Of a DNA stretch of 64,000 nucleotides, positions 1 to 9,024 are shown piece after piece. The notes under the pieces were generated by a model. The model did no database searches and was not told the origin of the DNA. It saw nothing but the letters and a program-made list of their open reading frames with translations. The first letter of the stretch is position 1. Every line of letters starts with the position of its first letter. The stretch spans positions 186,001-250,000 of the forward strand of contig CABJAW010000001.1 in NCBI GenBank assembly GCA_902363665.1. Direction: 5' to 3'. The DNA is from Lachnospiraceae bacterium (GTDB lineage: Bacteria > Bacillota > Clostridia > Lachnospirales > Lachnospiraceae). The translations under genes were made by a program, and so were the position numbers.

Positions 1-5
1 GATAC

Positions 6-701
6 TCATTTTTCAATTTTATATCCTACTCCCCAGACAGTCTTGATGAAATCACTCTTGCGTGTTCCATCTCCCATCTTTTCGCGCAGATGCCGGATGT
101 GTACCATCACCGTATTATTGCTGTTCTTGAAGTACTTTTCCTTCCAGATCTGCTCAAAAAGCTGCTCAGAGCTGATCACCCTGCCCCTGTTTGAACAAAG
201 CAGCCAGAGAATATCAAATTCGATCGGTGTCAGGACCAGTTCCTTTTCGTTGTACGTACACTCATGCGTGTCACGGTTCATCACAAGTCCGGCAAAATCG
301 ATTATATTTTCCTGCTGCTTTACGTTGTCGTTGTATTTTGTATAGCGGCGCAGCTGTGCCTTGACGCGCGCCACAAGTTCGAGCGGATTGAATGGTTTCG
401 GTATGTAATCATCTGCACCCAGGGTCAGGCCCGTGATCTTGTCGGTGTCCTCTGTTTTTGCAGTCAGCATGATTACCGGAAAACGATAACTTTCACGGAT
501 CTTCTGCAGGACGGCAAAACCGTCCATATCAGGAAGCATCACATCCAGAAGTGCCAGCACCGGTGACTCTGCCTCAACCTTTCGCAGTGCTTCACGGCCG
601 GTAAACGCAAGTTCCACCTCATAGCCTTCATTTCTCAGATACAGTGCGATCACCTCGGCGATTTCCCGCTCATCGTCGAGTACCAGTATTTTATTGTTCA
701 T
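6..701 (-). CDS. OmpR/PhoB-family response regulator
   Basis: A 231-residue DNA-binding response regulator. The N-terminal receiver domain (about 1-120) shows the acidic pocket DDE near residue 9, the phospho-acceptor Asp in LLDVMLPD (about 53), the conserved Thr in MLTAK and Lys in PKPF. The C-terminal half is a winged-helix Trans_reg_C domain with LTPIEFDILWLL and the closing VWGVGYKIEK. It starts at ATG 701 behind an AAGGA site. It lies 50 bp downstream of asnS on the same strand. Its kinase partner is not in the window and may lie beyond the left edge. It resembles VanR/YycF-type regulators, but the regulon cannot be read from here. Confidence 0.93.
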   Translation of the reverse strand: MNNKILVLDDEREIAEVIALYLRNEGYEVELAFTGREALRKVEAESPVLALLDVMLPDMDGFAVLQKIRESYRFPVIMLTAKTEDTDKITGLTLGADDYIPKPFNPLELVARVKAQLRRYTKYNDNVKQQENIIDFAGLVMNRDTHECTYNEKELVLTPIEFDILWLLCSNRGRVISSEQLFEQIWKEKYFKNSNNTVMVHIRHLREKMGDGTRKSDFIKTVWGVGYKIEK

Positions 702-716
702 AAAAAATCCTTATCT

Positions 717-743
717 GCAGGCACGATTTCCGTGCCTGCTTTT
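717..743. other. Short hairpin between asnS and the response regulator
   Basis: Perfect 9-bp arms (GCAGGCACG and CGTGCCTGC) with a 5-nt loop. A short T-run follows only on the plus strand, so it is not a convincing terminator for the minus-strand asnS. It may instead stabilise or process the asnS-regulator transcript. Confidence 0.4.
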
Positions 744-751
744 GCTGATCC

Positions 752-2140
752 TTACTCGCAGTTGCCAACGGTACGCGGATACGGAAGTACGTCGCGGATG
801 TTTGCCATGCCGGTCAGATACATCACGCAGCGCTCAAATCCAAGCCCAAAACCTGCATGTCTCGTGGAACCGTATTTTCTGAGATCCATATAATAGCGGT
901 AATCCTCCTCGCGCATGCCCAGCTCACGGATCCTTGCCGCCAGCTTGTCAAAATCATCCTCTCTCTGACTTCCGCCGATGATCTCACCGATGCCCGGTAC
1001 GAGGCAGTCCATTGCCGCTACGGTCTTTCCATCCTCATTCATCTTCATATAGAAAGCCTTGATCTCCTTCGGATAGTCCGTCACGAACAGCGGGCGTTTG
1101 TAAATCTGCTCTGTCAGATAACGCTCATGCTCGGTCTGCAGGTCACAGCCCCAGGATACCTTATATTCAAACTTATCGTTGTGCTTCTCCAGAATCTCAA
1201 TCGCCTCTGTGTAGGTCACATGTCCGAACTCAGAGTTCAGCACGTGGTTCAGACGGTCAATCAGTCCTTTATCCACAAAGGAATTGAAGAAGTTCATCTC
1301 TTCCGGCGCATGCTCCAGCACATAACGGATAAGGTACTTGATCATGTCTTCTGCCAGGCGCATGTCATCATCCAGATCCGCAAATGAGATTTCCGGCTCG
1401 ATCATCCAGAACTCAGCCGCATGACGCGCCGTGTTGGAATTTTCTGCACGGAACGTCGGACCGAACGTATAAACGTTGCGGAACGCCTGTGCAAAGGTCT
1501 CAACATCCAGCTGGCCGCTTACGGTCAGGTTTGTCATTTTTCCAAAGAAATCCTGAGAAAAATCTACCTTGCCTTCTTTATCCTTCGGGATATTGTTCAG
1601 ATCCATCGTCGTAACCTGGAACATCTCACCGGCGCCCTCACAGTCACTTCCGGTGATGATCGGCGTATGCACGTATACAAATCCTCTCTCCTGGAAAAAC
1701 TGATGAATCGCATAAGCGATCAGGGAGCGTACACGGAACACTGCCTGAAACGTATTTGTACGCGGACGCAGATGCGGAACGGTACGAAGATATTCAAGAG
1801 AATGACGCTTTTTCTGCATCGGATAATCCGGCGTCGAAGCACCCTCAAGCTCTACTTTCGATGTCTGGATCTCAAACGGCTGTTTTGCATTCGGTGTCTC
1901 CACCAGCATACCGGTGACGATCACTGCTGCTCCGACATTCATTTTGCAGATGTCCGCAAAATTTTCGAGCTGATCAGAATATACGATCTGAAGTGTCTCA
2001 AAAAAAGTACCGTCATGCAATACGATAAATCCAAAGGTCTTTGAATCACGGTTGCTACGCACCCAACCTCCTACTGTGATCTCTTTTCCCACGTAGGACG
2101 CGCGATCATGATACAATTCTCTTACCGTAGTAAATTCCAT
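752..2140 (-). CDS. asnS: Asparaginyl-tRNA synthetase
   Basis: Class II aminoacyl-tRNA synthetase that charges tRNA-Asn with asparagine; 462 residues, normal for bacterial AsnRS. The N-terminal OB-fold anticodon-binding domain (about 1-115, with [22 protein letters not shown]) precedes the catalytic core. Motif 2 appears as [21 protein letters not shown] and motif 3 as [15 protein letters not shown] near the C-terminus. The AsnRS-type ending [10 protein letters not shown] is present. The start at 2140 has an AGGAGAAC ribosome binding site 8 nt upstream, and a good sigma-A promoter lies further upstream. Confidence 0.98.
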   Translation of the reverse strand: MEFTTVRELYHDRASYVGKEITVGGWVRSNRDSKTFGFIVLHDGTFFETLQIVYSDQLENFADICKMNVGAAVIVTGMLVETPNAKQPFEIQTSKVELEGASTPDYPMQKKRHSLEYLRTVPHLRPRTNTFQAVFRVRSLIAYAIHQFFQERGFVYVHTPIITGSDCEGAGEMFQVTTMDLNNIPKDKEGKVDFSQDFFGKMTNLTVSGQLDVETFAQAFRNVYTFGPTFRAENSNTARHAAEFWMIEPEISFADLDDDMRLAEDMIKYLIRYVLEHAPEEMNFFNSFVDKGLIDRLNHVLNSEFGHVTYTEAIEILEKHNDKFEYKVSWGCDLQTEHERYLTEQIYKRPLFVTDYPKEIKAFYMKMNEDGKTVAAMDCLVPGIGEIIGGSQREDDFDKLAARIRELGMREEDYRYYMDLRKYGSTRHAGFGLGFERCVMYLTGMANIRDVLPYPRTVGNCE

Positions 2141-2253
2141 TTCTTTGTTCTCCTATCTTTTTCTTTCCGAAGACTGCTGACATCTGGAAGAAAAACGGCC
2201 TGCACCATTTTCACACACAATGCCCCCATATCACCATGCAGTCTGTTTGACCT

Positions 2254-2282
2254 ATTATAGCCTCTTTTGCAGGGGACTGCAA
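2254..2282 (-). promoter_or_regulatory. Sigma-A promoter of asnS
   Basis: On the minus strand, TTGCAG (2277-2282) and TATAAT (2254-2259) are separated by 17 bp. Transcription would start near 2247, leaving a leader of about 105 nt. I see no T-box specifier or antiterminator in that leader. Confidence 0.75.
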
Positions 2283-2434
2283 GTTGAATCGGTTTGTTCT
2301 TTAAAATATGCCGTCCAAAAGTCTGGCCGCCCCGGCAGCTGCATGGTGCGGCTGTTTCGGAAATGCCATGCTGCTTCTTGACAGAGTATTCCCCTCTTCT
2401 TTACAATTCTTCTATCCGCTCTGCTGCCGCAGCG

Positions 2435-2600
2435 ATAATTTGTAACTGTTCAGAGCCAAGCAGATTTTCATGCAAAAGTGTGAATCATGCTTGCATGAAT
2501 GAACACTTTTACATGGAAATCTATTTGGCGGATACGCCACACCGACGAAATGCGCAGCATTTTGGAGGTGGTTCTGAACAGTTACGATAATTTTTTATTT
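2435..2600 (+). ncRNA. Candidate structured RNA ending in a terminator-like helix
   Basis: About 160 nt closed by long complementary arms: TGTAACTGTTCAGA in the left arm (2441-2454) against TCTGAACAGTTAC in the right arm (2573-2585). A T-run (ATAATTTTTTATTTT) follows on the plus strand only. Inside are a stem from GCAAAAGTGT pairing with ACACTTTT, and a compact GGCG-GATA-CGCC hairpin near 2527-2538. No ORF here looks coding. The multi-branched shape with a 3' U-tract suggests a small RNA or a cis-acting leader for the sigma-factor gene 150 bp downstream. I do not recognise the family. Confidence 0.4.
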
Positions 2601-2646
2601 TCCATGCAACAATCCTTTCTTTTTTACACACTTATAAGTAGAACGG

Positions 2647-2745
2647 TAAATTTCAGGCGGACATTTCAATCCGCTCTCGTAACCCGCAAGATCATAAGAA
2701 ATCCGCCTGCAGGCAACGCTTTTCTTACGATATTATTTAAAGGAG
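2647..2745. repeat. Degenerate family B and C repeat remnant
   Basis: Contains a decayed family B head (GGCGGACATTTCAATCCGCT) followed by a family C-like palindrome, from AAGATCATAAGAAATCC to TTACGATATTATTTAAA. The same order occurs intact at 11950-12034. It lies just upstream of the sigma-factor gene, and its A-rich end runs into that gene's ribosome binding site. Confidence 0.5.
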
Positions 2746-2753
2746 ATTTTCAG

Positions 2754-3254
2754 ATGAATCAGACCACAGAGCTTGTCCGCCGGGCCGCATCCGGCGATGC
2801 ACATGCATTTGCCACGCTCTATTCTTTCATTTATAAAGATCTGTACCGCTTTTCTCTTTATACCCTGCAAAATCCGCAGGATGCCGAGGATGCGGTCAGC
2901 GAGGCAGTGCTTGACGCTTTTTCAGGCATTGGAGGGCTTCGCGATCCAGAGGCGTTTAAAAGCTGGATGTTCGCGATCCTGTCCGCCAAATGTAAACAGA
3001 AAATACGGCAGTATAAAAATGCTGACAGCGAGCTTTCCGAGGATCTTGCTGCAAATGACTGCAGCTTAAGTGAACAGACCGCTGTACGGCTTGCATTTCA
3101 GTCTCTTGCGCCGCAGGACCGCCTGATCCTTTCACTTCATCTCTTCGGAGGCTATACAAGCCAGGAGATCGGCGAGCAGCTTGAAATGACAGCCGGGACA
3201 GTCCGTTCCAGACAAAGCCGCGCACTGCAGAAGCTGCAGACGCTGCTTGGCTGA
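2754..3254 (+). CDS. ECF-type sigma-70 family RNA polymerase sigma factor
   Basis: A 166-residue alternative sigma factor. Region 2 (about 10-75) has the ECF-like stretch ATLYSFIYKDLYRFSLYTLQNPQDAEDAVSEA. Region 4 (about 105-160) is a helix-turn-helix reading GGYTSQEIGEQLEMTAGTVRSRQSRAL. The ATG at 2754 was chosen over upstream in-frame starts because AAGGAGATTTTCAG precedes it and the protein then begins with a typical MNQTTELVRRAASGDAHAF sequence. Upstream codons run through repeat DNA. It is followed 48 bp later by a membrane protein with an anti-sigma-like cytoplasmic N-terminus, so the two probably form a regulator/anti-regulator pair. Confidence 0.9.
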   Translation: MNQTTELVRRAASGDAHAFATLYSFIYKDLYRFSLYTLQNPQDAEDAVSEAVLDAFSGIGGLRDPEAFKSWMFAILSAKCKQKIRQYKNADSELSEDLAANDCSLSEQTAVRLAFQSLAPQDRLILSLHLFGGYTSQEIGEQLEMTAGTVRSRQSRALQKLQTLLG

Positions 3255-3302
3255 CGGAAAACAGTAGATCATCATAACAGATAGAAAGGATGACTTATCA
3301 AT

Positions 3303-5525
3303 ATGAACGAAAAACAACTTCTGGATCGACTGAAGCGGGAAGCAGACACAGTCCCCTTGCCGGAAACACTCTCACCGGAAGCAATCGAGCGAATGCTCCT
3401 GGCCGCACAGAAAAACCAGGCTGCGCAATCCAAAAATCCAACGGAACCGGCTTCGGCACAGAGCGCAGCTTCTTCCGATGCAGGTTCCCCACATACGAAA
3501 GGAGGCAGCAACATGAAAAAACACACTTCTTTTTACCGCTGCGCGATGCGCTATGGAAGTCTCGCCGCCGTTTTTGTACTCGGTGTCACCGTGCTGTGGC
3601 AGGCAAATCAGATTTCCTCGCTGAAAGAAAACCAGGCGGCGGCACCGCCAGAAAACGGAAAAGTTTCTGTATTCACGGAAACCGAAGCCAGCGAAACCGA
3701 TATCCAGAATGCAGATACCAACGCTGTACGAGACACAGACAGTGAAAAAGCAACTATAATGGATACGAATCAGTCCGGGCAGAACGCCGCTGAAACATCG
3801 AACAATATCAATGTATCAAAATCTTCTGCCGCAGCATCTGCTCCGCAGGAGGATGCATTCACTTATGCCGACTCCTACGAGCAGATCTACGATACGTTAA
3901 AGGATAAGCTTGGCATTTCGCTGTACGGACGTGATTCCGCCTATGATGTTCATGCAGAGGGTACCAGTGACACCGGCGTATCGACTGCTTCTTCTGCTGA
4001 CAGTGCCGCTTCCTCTGATGTACAAAACACATCTGATTTTTCAGAAACGAATCTGCAGGAAGCAGGCGTCGATGAGGGTGATATCGTAAAAACAGACGGA
4101 CAGTATCTTTATATTCTGAAACAGGATCTCTCCTTCTCAATCATCCGCGCAGACGGCAGTGATCTGACGCTATGCAGTACGACACCACTCGATACGTCCG
4201 CTCTCTCCAATCCGTCAATAAAGGAACTGTACCTTGACGGCACTCAGCTTACGGTTCTTTTTCAGGGCACCCAGTCCTCTCTGGAACAGGAAGATAACAT
4301 CTATTATACCTCTTCTTCGATGGCCTCGGTTTTGTGTACGTATGATGTTTCCGATCCGAACACCCCGAAGCTGACCGGAAGCCTTACTCAGGAGGGACGC
4401 TACGCTGCTTCCCGAAAGGTCGGAGACTATCTGTATCTCTTTACCAGATATACGCCATCGCTCCTCGATACGTACGCTTCCAGTACCATGGCTCCGCGTG
4501 TCAACGGTACTGCCGTTCCTGCTTCCTGCTTCTATCTTCCGGATCAGCTGAGCAGTCAGCAGTATCTCGTAATCACGGCGGTCGATTTAAGCACAGCCGC
4601 AGCCGTCACCGACCAGAAGGTCCTCGTTTCCGGAGCCGATAATTTCTATGTCAGCACCGAAAACATCTATATTGCAACTGAAAACTATAATTCTGACGAT
4701 ATGTTCACGGAGCTTGCCAAATTCCACTATGACGGAGGACATATCACAGGCGTTGCTGCCGGTTCTGTACGCGGCTATCTGAATAATTCTTTCTCCTTAA
4801 ACGAATATAACGGATATCTTCGTGTTGTATCGACATATTACGATTCGTCCACTGAGGACTGGACAGAAAAAAATCTCCTTACTATCTTTGATGAAAACCT
4901 GAAGCAGGTCGGCACGATCGACGGTCTTGCTTCCGGTGAGACGATCCGCTCCGCCCGTTTTCTCGGCGACACCGGATATTTCGTAACATTCCGTCAGACA
5001 GACCCGCTGTTCCGTGTTGATCTCTCCGATCCGGCATCCCCAAAGATCACCGGTGAATTAAAAATCAGCGGCTTTTCCTCCTACCTGCATTTTTACGGAG
5101 AAAATCTTCTGCTCGGCATCGGCTACGAAGCGAATGAAACTACCGGCGAGACAACCGGCATCAAACTCTCGATGTTCGATCTTTCTGACCCGGATGAGAT
5201 AAGAGAAGTAAACCGGATCGTGATCCCCGGCATCACCTGGGCACCGGCGATCGATGATTATAAGTCGATTCTTGTCGATGCAGAAAAGAACCTGATCGGT
5301 TTCTACTGTGATGGACGTTATCTTGTTTATTCTTATGACAGTGAAAATGGGTTTGACCGGATGCTGGTCTATGACTTCTTTGAGGATGACCTGATGGACA
5401 CCGCACAGTACGATACCATGCGCGGACTGTACATTGGTGATACGCTCTATCTGGCCGGAGATGGTTTCGTGGTTTCATTTGATCTTGCGGACGGATGCCG
5501 CAGGCAGGAGGTGTTCCGGTACTGA
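3303..5525 (+). CDS. Membrane-anchored beta-propeller protein, probable anti-sigma partner
   Basis: A 740-residue protein. Residues 1-75 are cytoplasmic and charged. One membrane segment follows (about 80-97, YGSLAAVFVLGVTVLW). A Ser/Ala/Thr-rich spacer leads to a long extracellular domain from about 240 onward, with repeated beta-propeller blades such as YLYILKQ, YLYLFTRYTP, YFVTFRQTDPLFRVDLSDP and LYLAGDGFVVSFDL. This matches the secreted beta-propeller family (PF09826 type), whose members often follow ECF sigma genes. By position and topology I infer that the N-terminus holds the upstream sigma factor and the propeller senses an outside signal. No catalytic motif is visible. Confidence 0.8.
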   Translation: MNEKQLLDRLKREADTVPLPETLSPEAIERMLLAAQKNQAAQSKNPTEPASAQSAASSDAGSPHTKGGSNMKKHTSFYRCAMRYGSLAAVFVLGVTVLWQANQISSLKENQAAAPPENGKVSVFTETEASETDIQNADTNAVRDTDSEKATIMDTNQSGQNAAETSNNINVSKSSAAASAPQEDAFTYADSYEQIYDTLKDKLGISLYGRDSAYDVHAEGTSDTGVSTASSADSAASSDVQNTSDFSETNLQEAGVDEGDIVKTDGQYLYILKQDLSFSIIRADGSDLTLCSTTPLDTSALSNPSIKELYLDGTQLTVLFQGTQSSLEQEDNIYYTSSSMASVLCTYDVSDPNTPKLTGSLTQEGRYAASRKVGDYLYLFTRYTPSLLDTYASSTMAPRVNGTAVPASCFYLPDQLSSQQYLVITAVDLSTAAAVTDQKVLVSGADNFYVSTENIYIATENYNSDDMFTELAKFHYDGGHITGVAAGSVRGYLNNSFSLNEYNGYLRVVSTYYDSSTEDWTEKNLLTIFDENLKQVGTIDGLASGETIRSARFLGDTGYFVTFRQTDPLFRVDLSDPASPKITGELKISGFSSYLHFYGENLLLGIGYEANETTGETTGIKLSMFDLSDPDEIREVNRIVIPGITWAPAIDDYKSILVDAEKNLIGFYCDGRYLVYSYDSENGFDRMLVYDFFEDDLMDTAQYDTMRGLYIGDTLYLAGDGFVVSFDLADGCRRQEVFRY

Positions 5526-5539
5526 AAAATCCGCCGTTT

Positions 5540-5655
5540 GGGCAGCTTATCAGGAGTGGCTTGTACCACTCCTGATACAGTCAAGTCCCCACCCACTGCT
5601 TATTGCTCCGCGCAGCCTCGCAGGGGAGTTGCCTGACTCGGTTAAATCCAGGGTG
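5540..5655 (-). repeat. Family A palindromic repeat
   Basis: About 110 bp between the converging ends of the propeller gene and ksgA. Read on the minus strand it runs AACCGAGTCAGGCAACTCC, then GGAGCAATAAGCAGTGGG, then a hairpin (TATCAGGAGTGG / CCACTCCTGATA) and AAGCTGC. The same ordered parts occur at 15137-15240. Confidence 0.8.
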
Positions 5656-5668
5656 CCTTTCTCTCTTC

Positions 5669-6550
5669 TTAACAGGATGCCCTGTGTCGCTCCGTCAGCG
5701 CATCACTGAGCTGTGCGAACTGCTCCAGCGTCAGCTGCTCGCCGCGCACGGTCTCCTTCCATCCAAGCTTTGTAAAAGTCTCCATCAATTTTTCTTTTCC
5801 AAAGGGAAGATCGGATGCGTTTTTCAGTCCGTTCAAAAGTGTCTTGCGGCGCTGGTTGAAGGATGCACGGATCAGTGCAAACATCAGCTTCTCATCTTTT
5901 ACAGATACCGGCGGATTCTGATAGCTTTCCAGATGGATTACTGCGCTTCCCACATTTGGACGCGGCATGAAGCAGTTCGGCGGTACATTTGCCGCGATGT
6001 ACGGAGAGGCATAATACTGGACAGCCAGTGACAGCGCACCGTAATCCTTGCTGCCGGGGCCTGCCTGCATCCGCTGTGCCACTTCTTTCTGCACCATAAC
6101 GGTGATGCTGCTTACCGGAACGTGACTCTCATAAAGCCCCATGATGATCGGTGTCGTAATATAATATGGAAGATTCGCTACGACCTTGATCGGACGCCCT
6201 CCATTTTTCTCCTGTGACAATGCTTCCAGATCCAGCTTCAAAATATCCTGATTGATCACGGTCACGTTGTCATACTCCGCCAGTGTCTCCTCCAGGATCG
6301 GGATCAGATTCCTGTCGATCTCCACTGCTGTCACTTCCCGTGCCGCTTCCGCCAGATACTGTGTCATCGTACCGATCCCCGGCCCGATCTCCAGCACAAA
6401 ATCGTCCTTTGTGATGCCTGCCGCTGCGATGATCTTATCCAGTACATGCGGATCGATCAGGAAATTCTGGCCGAATTTTTTCTGAAAATCAAAGCCATGC
6501 TTCTGAATCACTTCTATTGTTTTCTTTGGGTTGGATAATTTTTCTGTCAT
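5669..6550 (-). CDS. ksgA: 16S rRNA dimethyladenosine transferase
   Basis: Dimethylates two adjacent adenines in the 3' hairpin of 16S rRNA during small-subunit maturation. At 293 residues it has normal family length. KKFGQNFLIDPHVLDKI opens the fold, VLEIGPGIGTMTQYLA is the SAM-binding motif I, and VVANLPYYITTPII is the NLPY catalytic motif. I start it at 6550 (MTEKL) because AGGGGGAA lies 6-7 nt upstream; the ATG 15 nt earlier has no ribosome binding site. It lies 17 bp after tatD on the same strand, a common pairing. Confidence 0.97.
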   Translation of the reverse strand: MTEKLSNPKKTIEVIQKHGFDFQKKFGQNFLIDPHVLDKIIAAAGITKDDFVLEIGPGIGTMTQYLAEAAREVTAVEIDRNLIPILEETLAEYDNVTVINQDILKLDLEALSQEKNGGRPIKVVANLPYYITTPIIMGLYESHVPVSSITVMVQKEVAQRMQAGPGSKDYGALSLAVQYYASPYIAANVPPNCFMPRPNVGSAVIHLESYQNPPVSVKDEKLMFALIRASFNQRRKTLLNGLKNASDLPFGKEKLMETFTKLGWKETVRGEQLTLEQFAQLSDALTERHRASC

Positions 6551-6567
6551 GGATTCCCCCTGCATTT

Positions 6568-7338
6568 TTATTGAATTTTCGGATACACCCGCTTCACATT
6601 TGCATAAGTGGCATCTTCCACTTCCTTCGGTGTCACACCTTTGATTTCTGCAATCTCCCTGATCACAAGCGGAAGATACAAAGAGGAGTTTCTTTTTCCG
6701 CGGTTTGGCGCCGGTGCCAGATACGGACAGTCGGTCTCAATCACGATGTGATCAAGTGGAACTGCCGCTGCCACTTCTTTCATCACACGTGCGTTCTTAA
6801 AGGTCACAACACCGCCGATTCCAATATAGTATCCCAGCTTCACATATTCGAGTGCCATCTGCGCCGACGAAGAAAAACAATGGATCACACCGCCTGTCGT
6901 GCCGGCATGTTCTTTTTTCATGATCTCAAACGTCTCCTGCGCAGCATCCCTGCTGTGGATATTCACCGGCAGTCCGGTTTCTTTTGCCATATCAAGCTGA
7001 GTAATAAACCACTTTTTCTGGCAGTCACGGGATTCTTTATCCCAGTAATAGTCAAGCCCGATCTCACCGACTGCTACCGTCTTCGGCTTTCGGCACAGCC
7101 CATACATCCACTGCATGTTCTCCTCGTTCAGGCTGCCTGTATGATCCGGATGCACTCCGGCCGCTGCATAAACAAACGGATACTGCTCCGCCAGAGCCTG
7201 ACTTGCTGCCACTCCCTCCAGAGAGGCTCCCATATTGATGATGCCGCCGATCCCAGCCTCCTCCATGCCGGAAAGGAGTATGTCGCGGTCCTCGTCAAAC
7301 TGTTCGTCATCATAATGTGCATGACTGTCAAATATCAT
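6568..7338 (-). CDS. tatD: TatD-family metal-dependent hydrolase
   Basis: A 256-residue TIM-barrel hydrolase of the TatD/YcfH deoxyribonuclease family. It begins MIFDSHAHYDDEQFDED with the metal-binding HxH. Further ligands occur in VGEIGLDYYWD, LPVNIHSRDA, GVIHCFSSS and VIETDCPYLAP. I chose the start at 7338 because GGAGACAGAAG precedes it and the HAHYDD motif normally lies right at the N-terminus. It is upstream of ksgA and probably co-transcribed with it. Confidence 0.95.
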   Translation of the reverse strand: MIFDSHAHYDDEQFDEDRDILLSGMEEAGIGGIINMGASLEGVAASQALAEQYPFVYAAAGVHPDHTGSLNEENMQWMYGLCRKPKTVAVGEIGLDYYWDKESRDCQKKWFITQLDMAKETGLPVNIHSRDAAQETFEIMKKEHAGTTGGVIHCFSSSAQMALEYVKLGYYIGIGGVVTFKNARVMKEVAAAVPLDHIVIETDCPYLAPAPNRGKRNSSLYLPLVIREIAEIKGVTPKEVEDATYANVKRVYPKIQ

Positions 7339-7475
7339 TCTTCTGTCTCCGTTTCTTTCCCTTATCAAAGCATGCAAAATCAGCCTGGACACGGTTCTTT
7401 GCCCATTCCCTCTGTTTTTGCATATTTTTGCATTCTTTGCCTATTGTACTCTGCCTTGCATCAGTTGGCAAGCGC

Positions 7476-7513
7476 AAAAATCCCCGGAAACCATTTCGGT
7501 CCCGGGGATTTTT
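7476..7513 (-). terminator. Rho-independent terminator downstream of the radical SAM gene
   Basis: GC-rich palindrome AAAAATCCCCGG / CCGGGGATTTTT with a 14-nt loop. The flanking A- and T-runs could make it work on both strands. Confidence 0.85.
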
Positions 7514-7570
7514 CTTTCTGTATCAGCACTCTTTTCGCTCATTTCAGAGACTTGCCTGACTCAGTCAGAA

Positions 7571-8983
7571 TCAATCCTGATACGTCGATTTATAATTGTG
7601 GAAGCTCTCCGCATGATGCGGGTTCTCATCCCAGATCTCTTTTGCTTTTCCTGCCCAGTTTTCCGCATAGTTTTCGCACTTGTCACAGAGATGATCTACA
7701 CTCTCCGGTGACTGAAGGTCTGTGGATTTTGCACCGGTCTTATGTACCATCTCGCGCAGCAGCTCCGGATTCTCGAGCATCGGGCACGGCCTTAACTGGT
7801 TGTCGTTGAACGGCTGACCATCACGGTATGCCATGAACAGTGGCTGGCGCAGTGCATCGAGCAAAGATACCTCGTGGATGTTTGCTCCGGAATAGTGGAT
7901 AAATACACACGGCTCCACATCGCCGTTTGCATTGATATGCATGTAGTTTCTGCCGCCTGCGATGCAGCCGCCGACAAATTCTCCGTCGTTCTGGAAATCC
8001 ATTGCAAAGATCTGTTTTCCACCTTCTTTGCCGCGGATCTCGCGTACACGGTGATACATGTACTCACGCTGCTCTTTCGTCGGAAGCAGTTCTACGGCAG
8101 CCTCATTTCCAACCGGCATGTAATGGAAATACCAGGTGTAACGGCAGCCCTTGTCGATAATCATATCAAGGAACTCGTCCGATGTAACGGTTTCGATATT
8201 TTTGCTTGTATAGCAGATTGAGGTACCGAAGATCAGACCGTACTGCTTCATCAGATCCATCGCATGCATTACCTTGTCAAAGCAGCCTGCGCCGCGGCGG
8301 GAATCGTTGACCTCTTCATAGCCCTCAAGGCTGATCGATACAGACAGATTACCGACACGAACCATCTCTTTGCACATTTCCTCGTCAATCAGCGTGCCGT
8401 TTGTGAACGCATGGAATGCGCAGTCGTTGTGCTTCTCACACAGACGGATCAGATCTTTTTTGCGCACGAGCGGTTCTCCGCCTGTATACATATAAAAGTA
8501 AATACCAAGCTTCTTTCCCTGTGTAATGATGCTGTCCAGATCCTCATAGGAAAGGTTCAGCTTGTGCCCATACTCAGCAGCCCAGCAGCCGGTACAGTGC
8601 ATGTTACAGGCGCTGGTCGGATCCATCAGAATCAGCCACGGTACCTGGCACTGCAGCTCTTTTCTCTTCTCACGGATCGTCTTTGTGCCAAAATATGCTG
8701 CTTCAAATCCAAGATTCAACGCCGTCATCTTCAAAACGTGCGGATCGACTTCATCCAGAAGACGGTTCACATACTGCACCCATTTGCAGTCCTTGTCCTG
8801 AAGCATTGCGCGCGCCGCGTCATAGCTTTTCTCCTGAAACATATTGCCAGCTATCTTCTGTACCGTATCTACCAGCTTCAAAAGTGCCTCCTGGCGATCT
8901 TCCGGATTTTTATTTACATAGCGAAGAACGCCGTCAATTGCGGTACCTACCAGTGCGCGTTCTACCTTGTGTCCTGCTCCCAT
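7571..8983 (-). CDS. Radical SAM protein with SPASM-like C-terminus
   Basis: A 470-residue radical SAM enzyme. The 4Fe-4S cluster motif is CNMHCTGCW (CxxxCxxC) at about residue 118. YMYTGGEPLVRK is the GGE SAM-binding motif. The C-terminal part carries further cysteines (GGCIAGGRNYMHINANGDVEPCVF, CPML and CDKCENY), as in SPASM-type auxiliary cluster domains. A helical N-terminus of about 100 residues precedes the core. I start it at MGAGHK (8983), which has AAGAGGAGG 7 nt upstream; the longer reading frame upstream is a shadow of the next gene. No peptide precursor gene is visible nearby, so the substrate is unknown. Confidence 0.9.
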   Translation of the reverse strand: MGAGHKVERALVGTAIDGVLRYVNKNPEDRQEALLKLVDTVQKIAGNMFQEKSYDAARAMLQDKDCKWVQYVNRLLDEVDPHVLKMTALNLGFEAAYFGTKTIREKRKELQCQVPWLILMDPTSACNMHCTGCWAAEYGHKLNLSYEDLDSIITQGKKLGIYFYMYTGGEPLVRKKDLIRLCEKHNDCAFHAFTNGTLIDEEMCKEMVRVGNLSVSISLEGYEEVNDSRRGAGCFDKVMHAMDLMKQYGLIFGTSICYTSKNIETVTSDEFLDMIIDKGCRYTWYFHYMPVGNEAAVELLPTKEQREYMYHRVREIRGKEGGKQIFAMDFQNDGEFVGGCIAGGRNYMHINANGDVEPCVFIHYSGANIHEVSLLDALRQPLFMAYRDGQPFNDNQLRPCPMLENPELLREMVHKTGAKSTDLQSPESVDHLCDKCENYAENWAGKAKEIWDENPHHAESFHNYKSTYQD

Positions 8984-9024
8984 GTTATTTTCCTCCTCTT
9001 TCTTGTTGTGATGCTTCCTGTCAG

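Noticed and set aside
2141..2253. Possible T-box riboswitch upstream of asnS
   Set aside because: No T-box bulge sequence or terminator/antiterminator pair is visible in the roughly 105-nt leader.
2294..2590. Open frames between asnS and the sigma-factor gene
   Set aside because: They run through inverted repeats and RNA-like structure, have no domain similarity, and their composition is not coding.
6517..7809. A 430-codon plus-strand frame opposite ksgA/tatD
   Set aside because: It is antisense to well-supported genes, has no domains, and its His/Cys/Arg-rich content is typical of a shadow frame.
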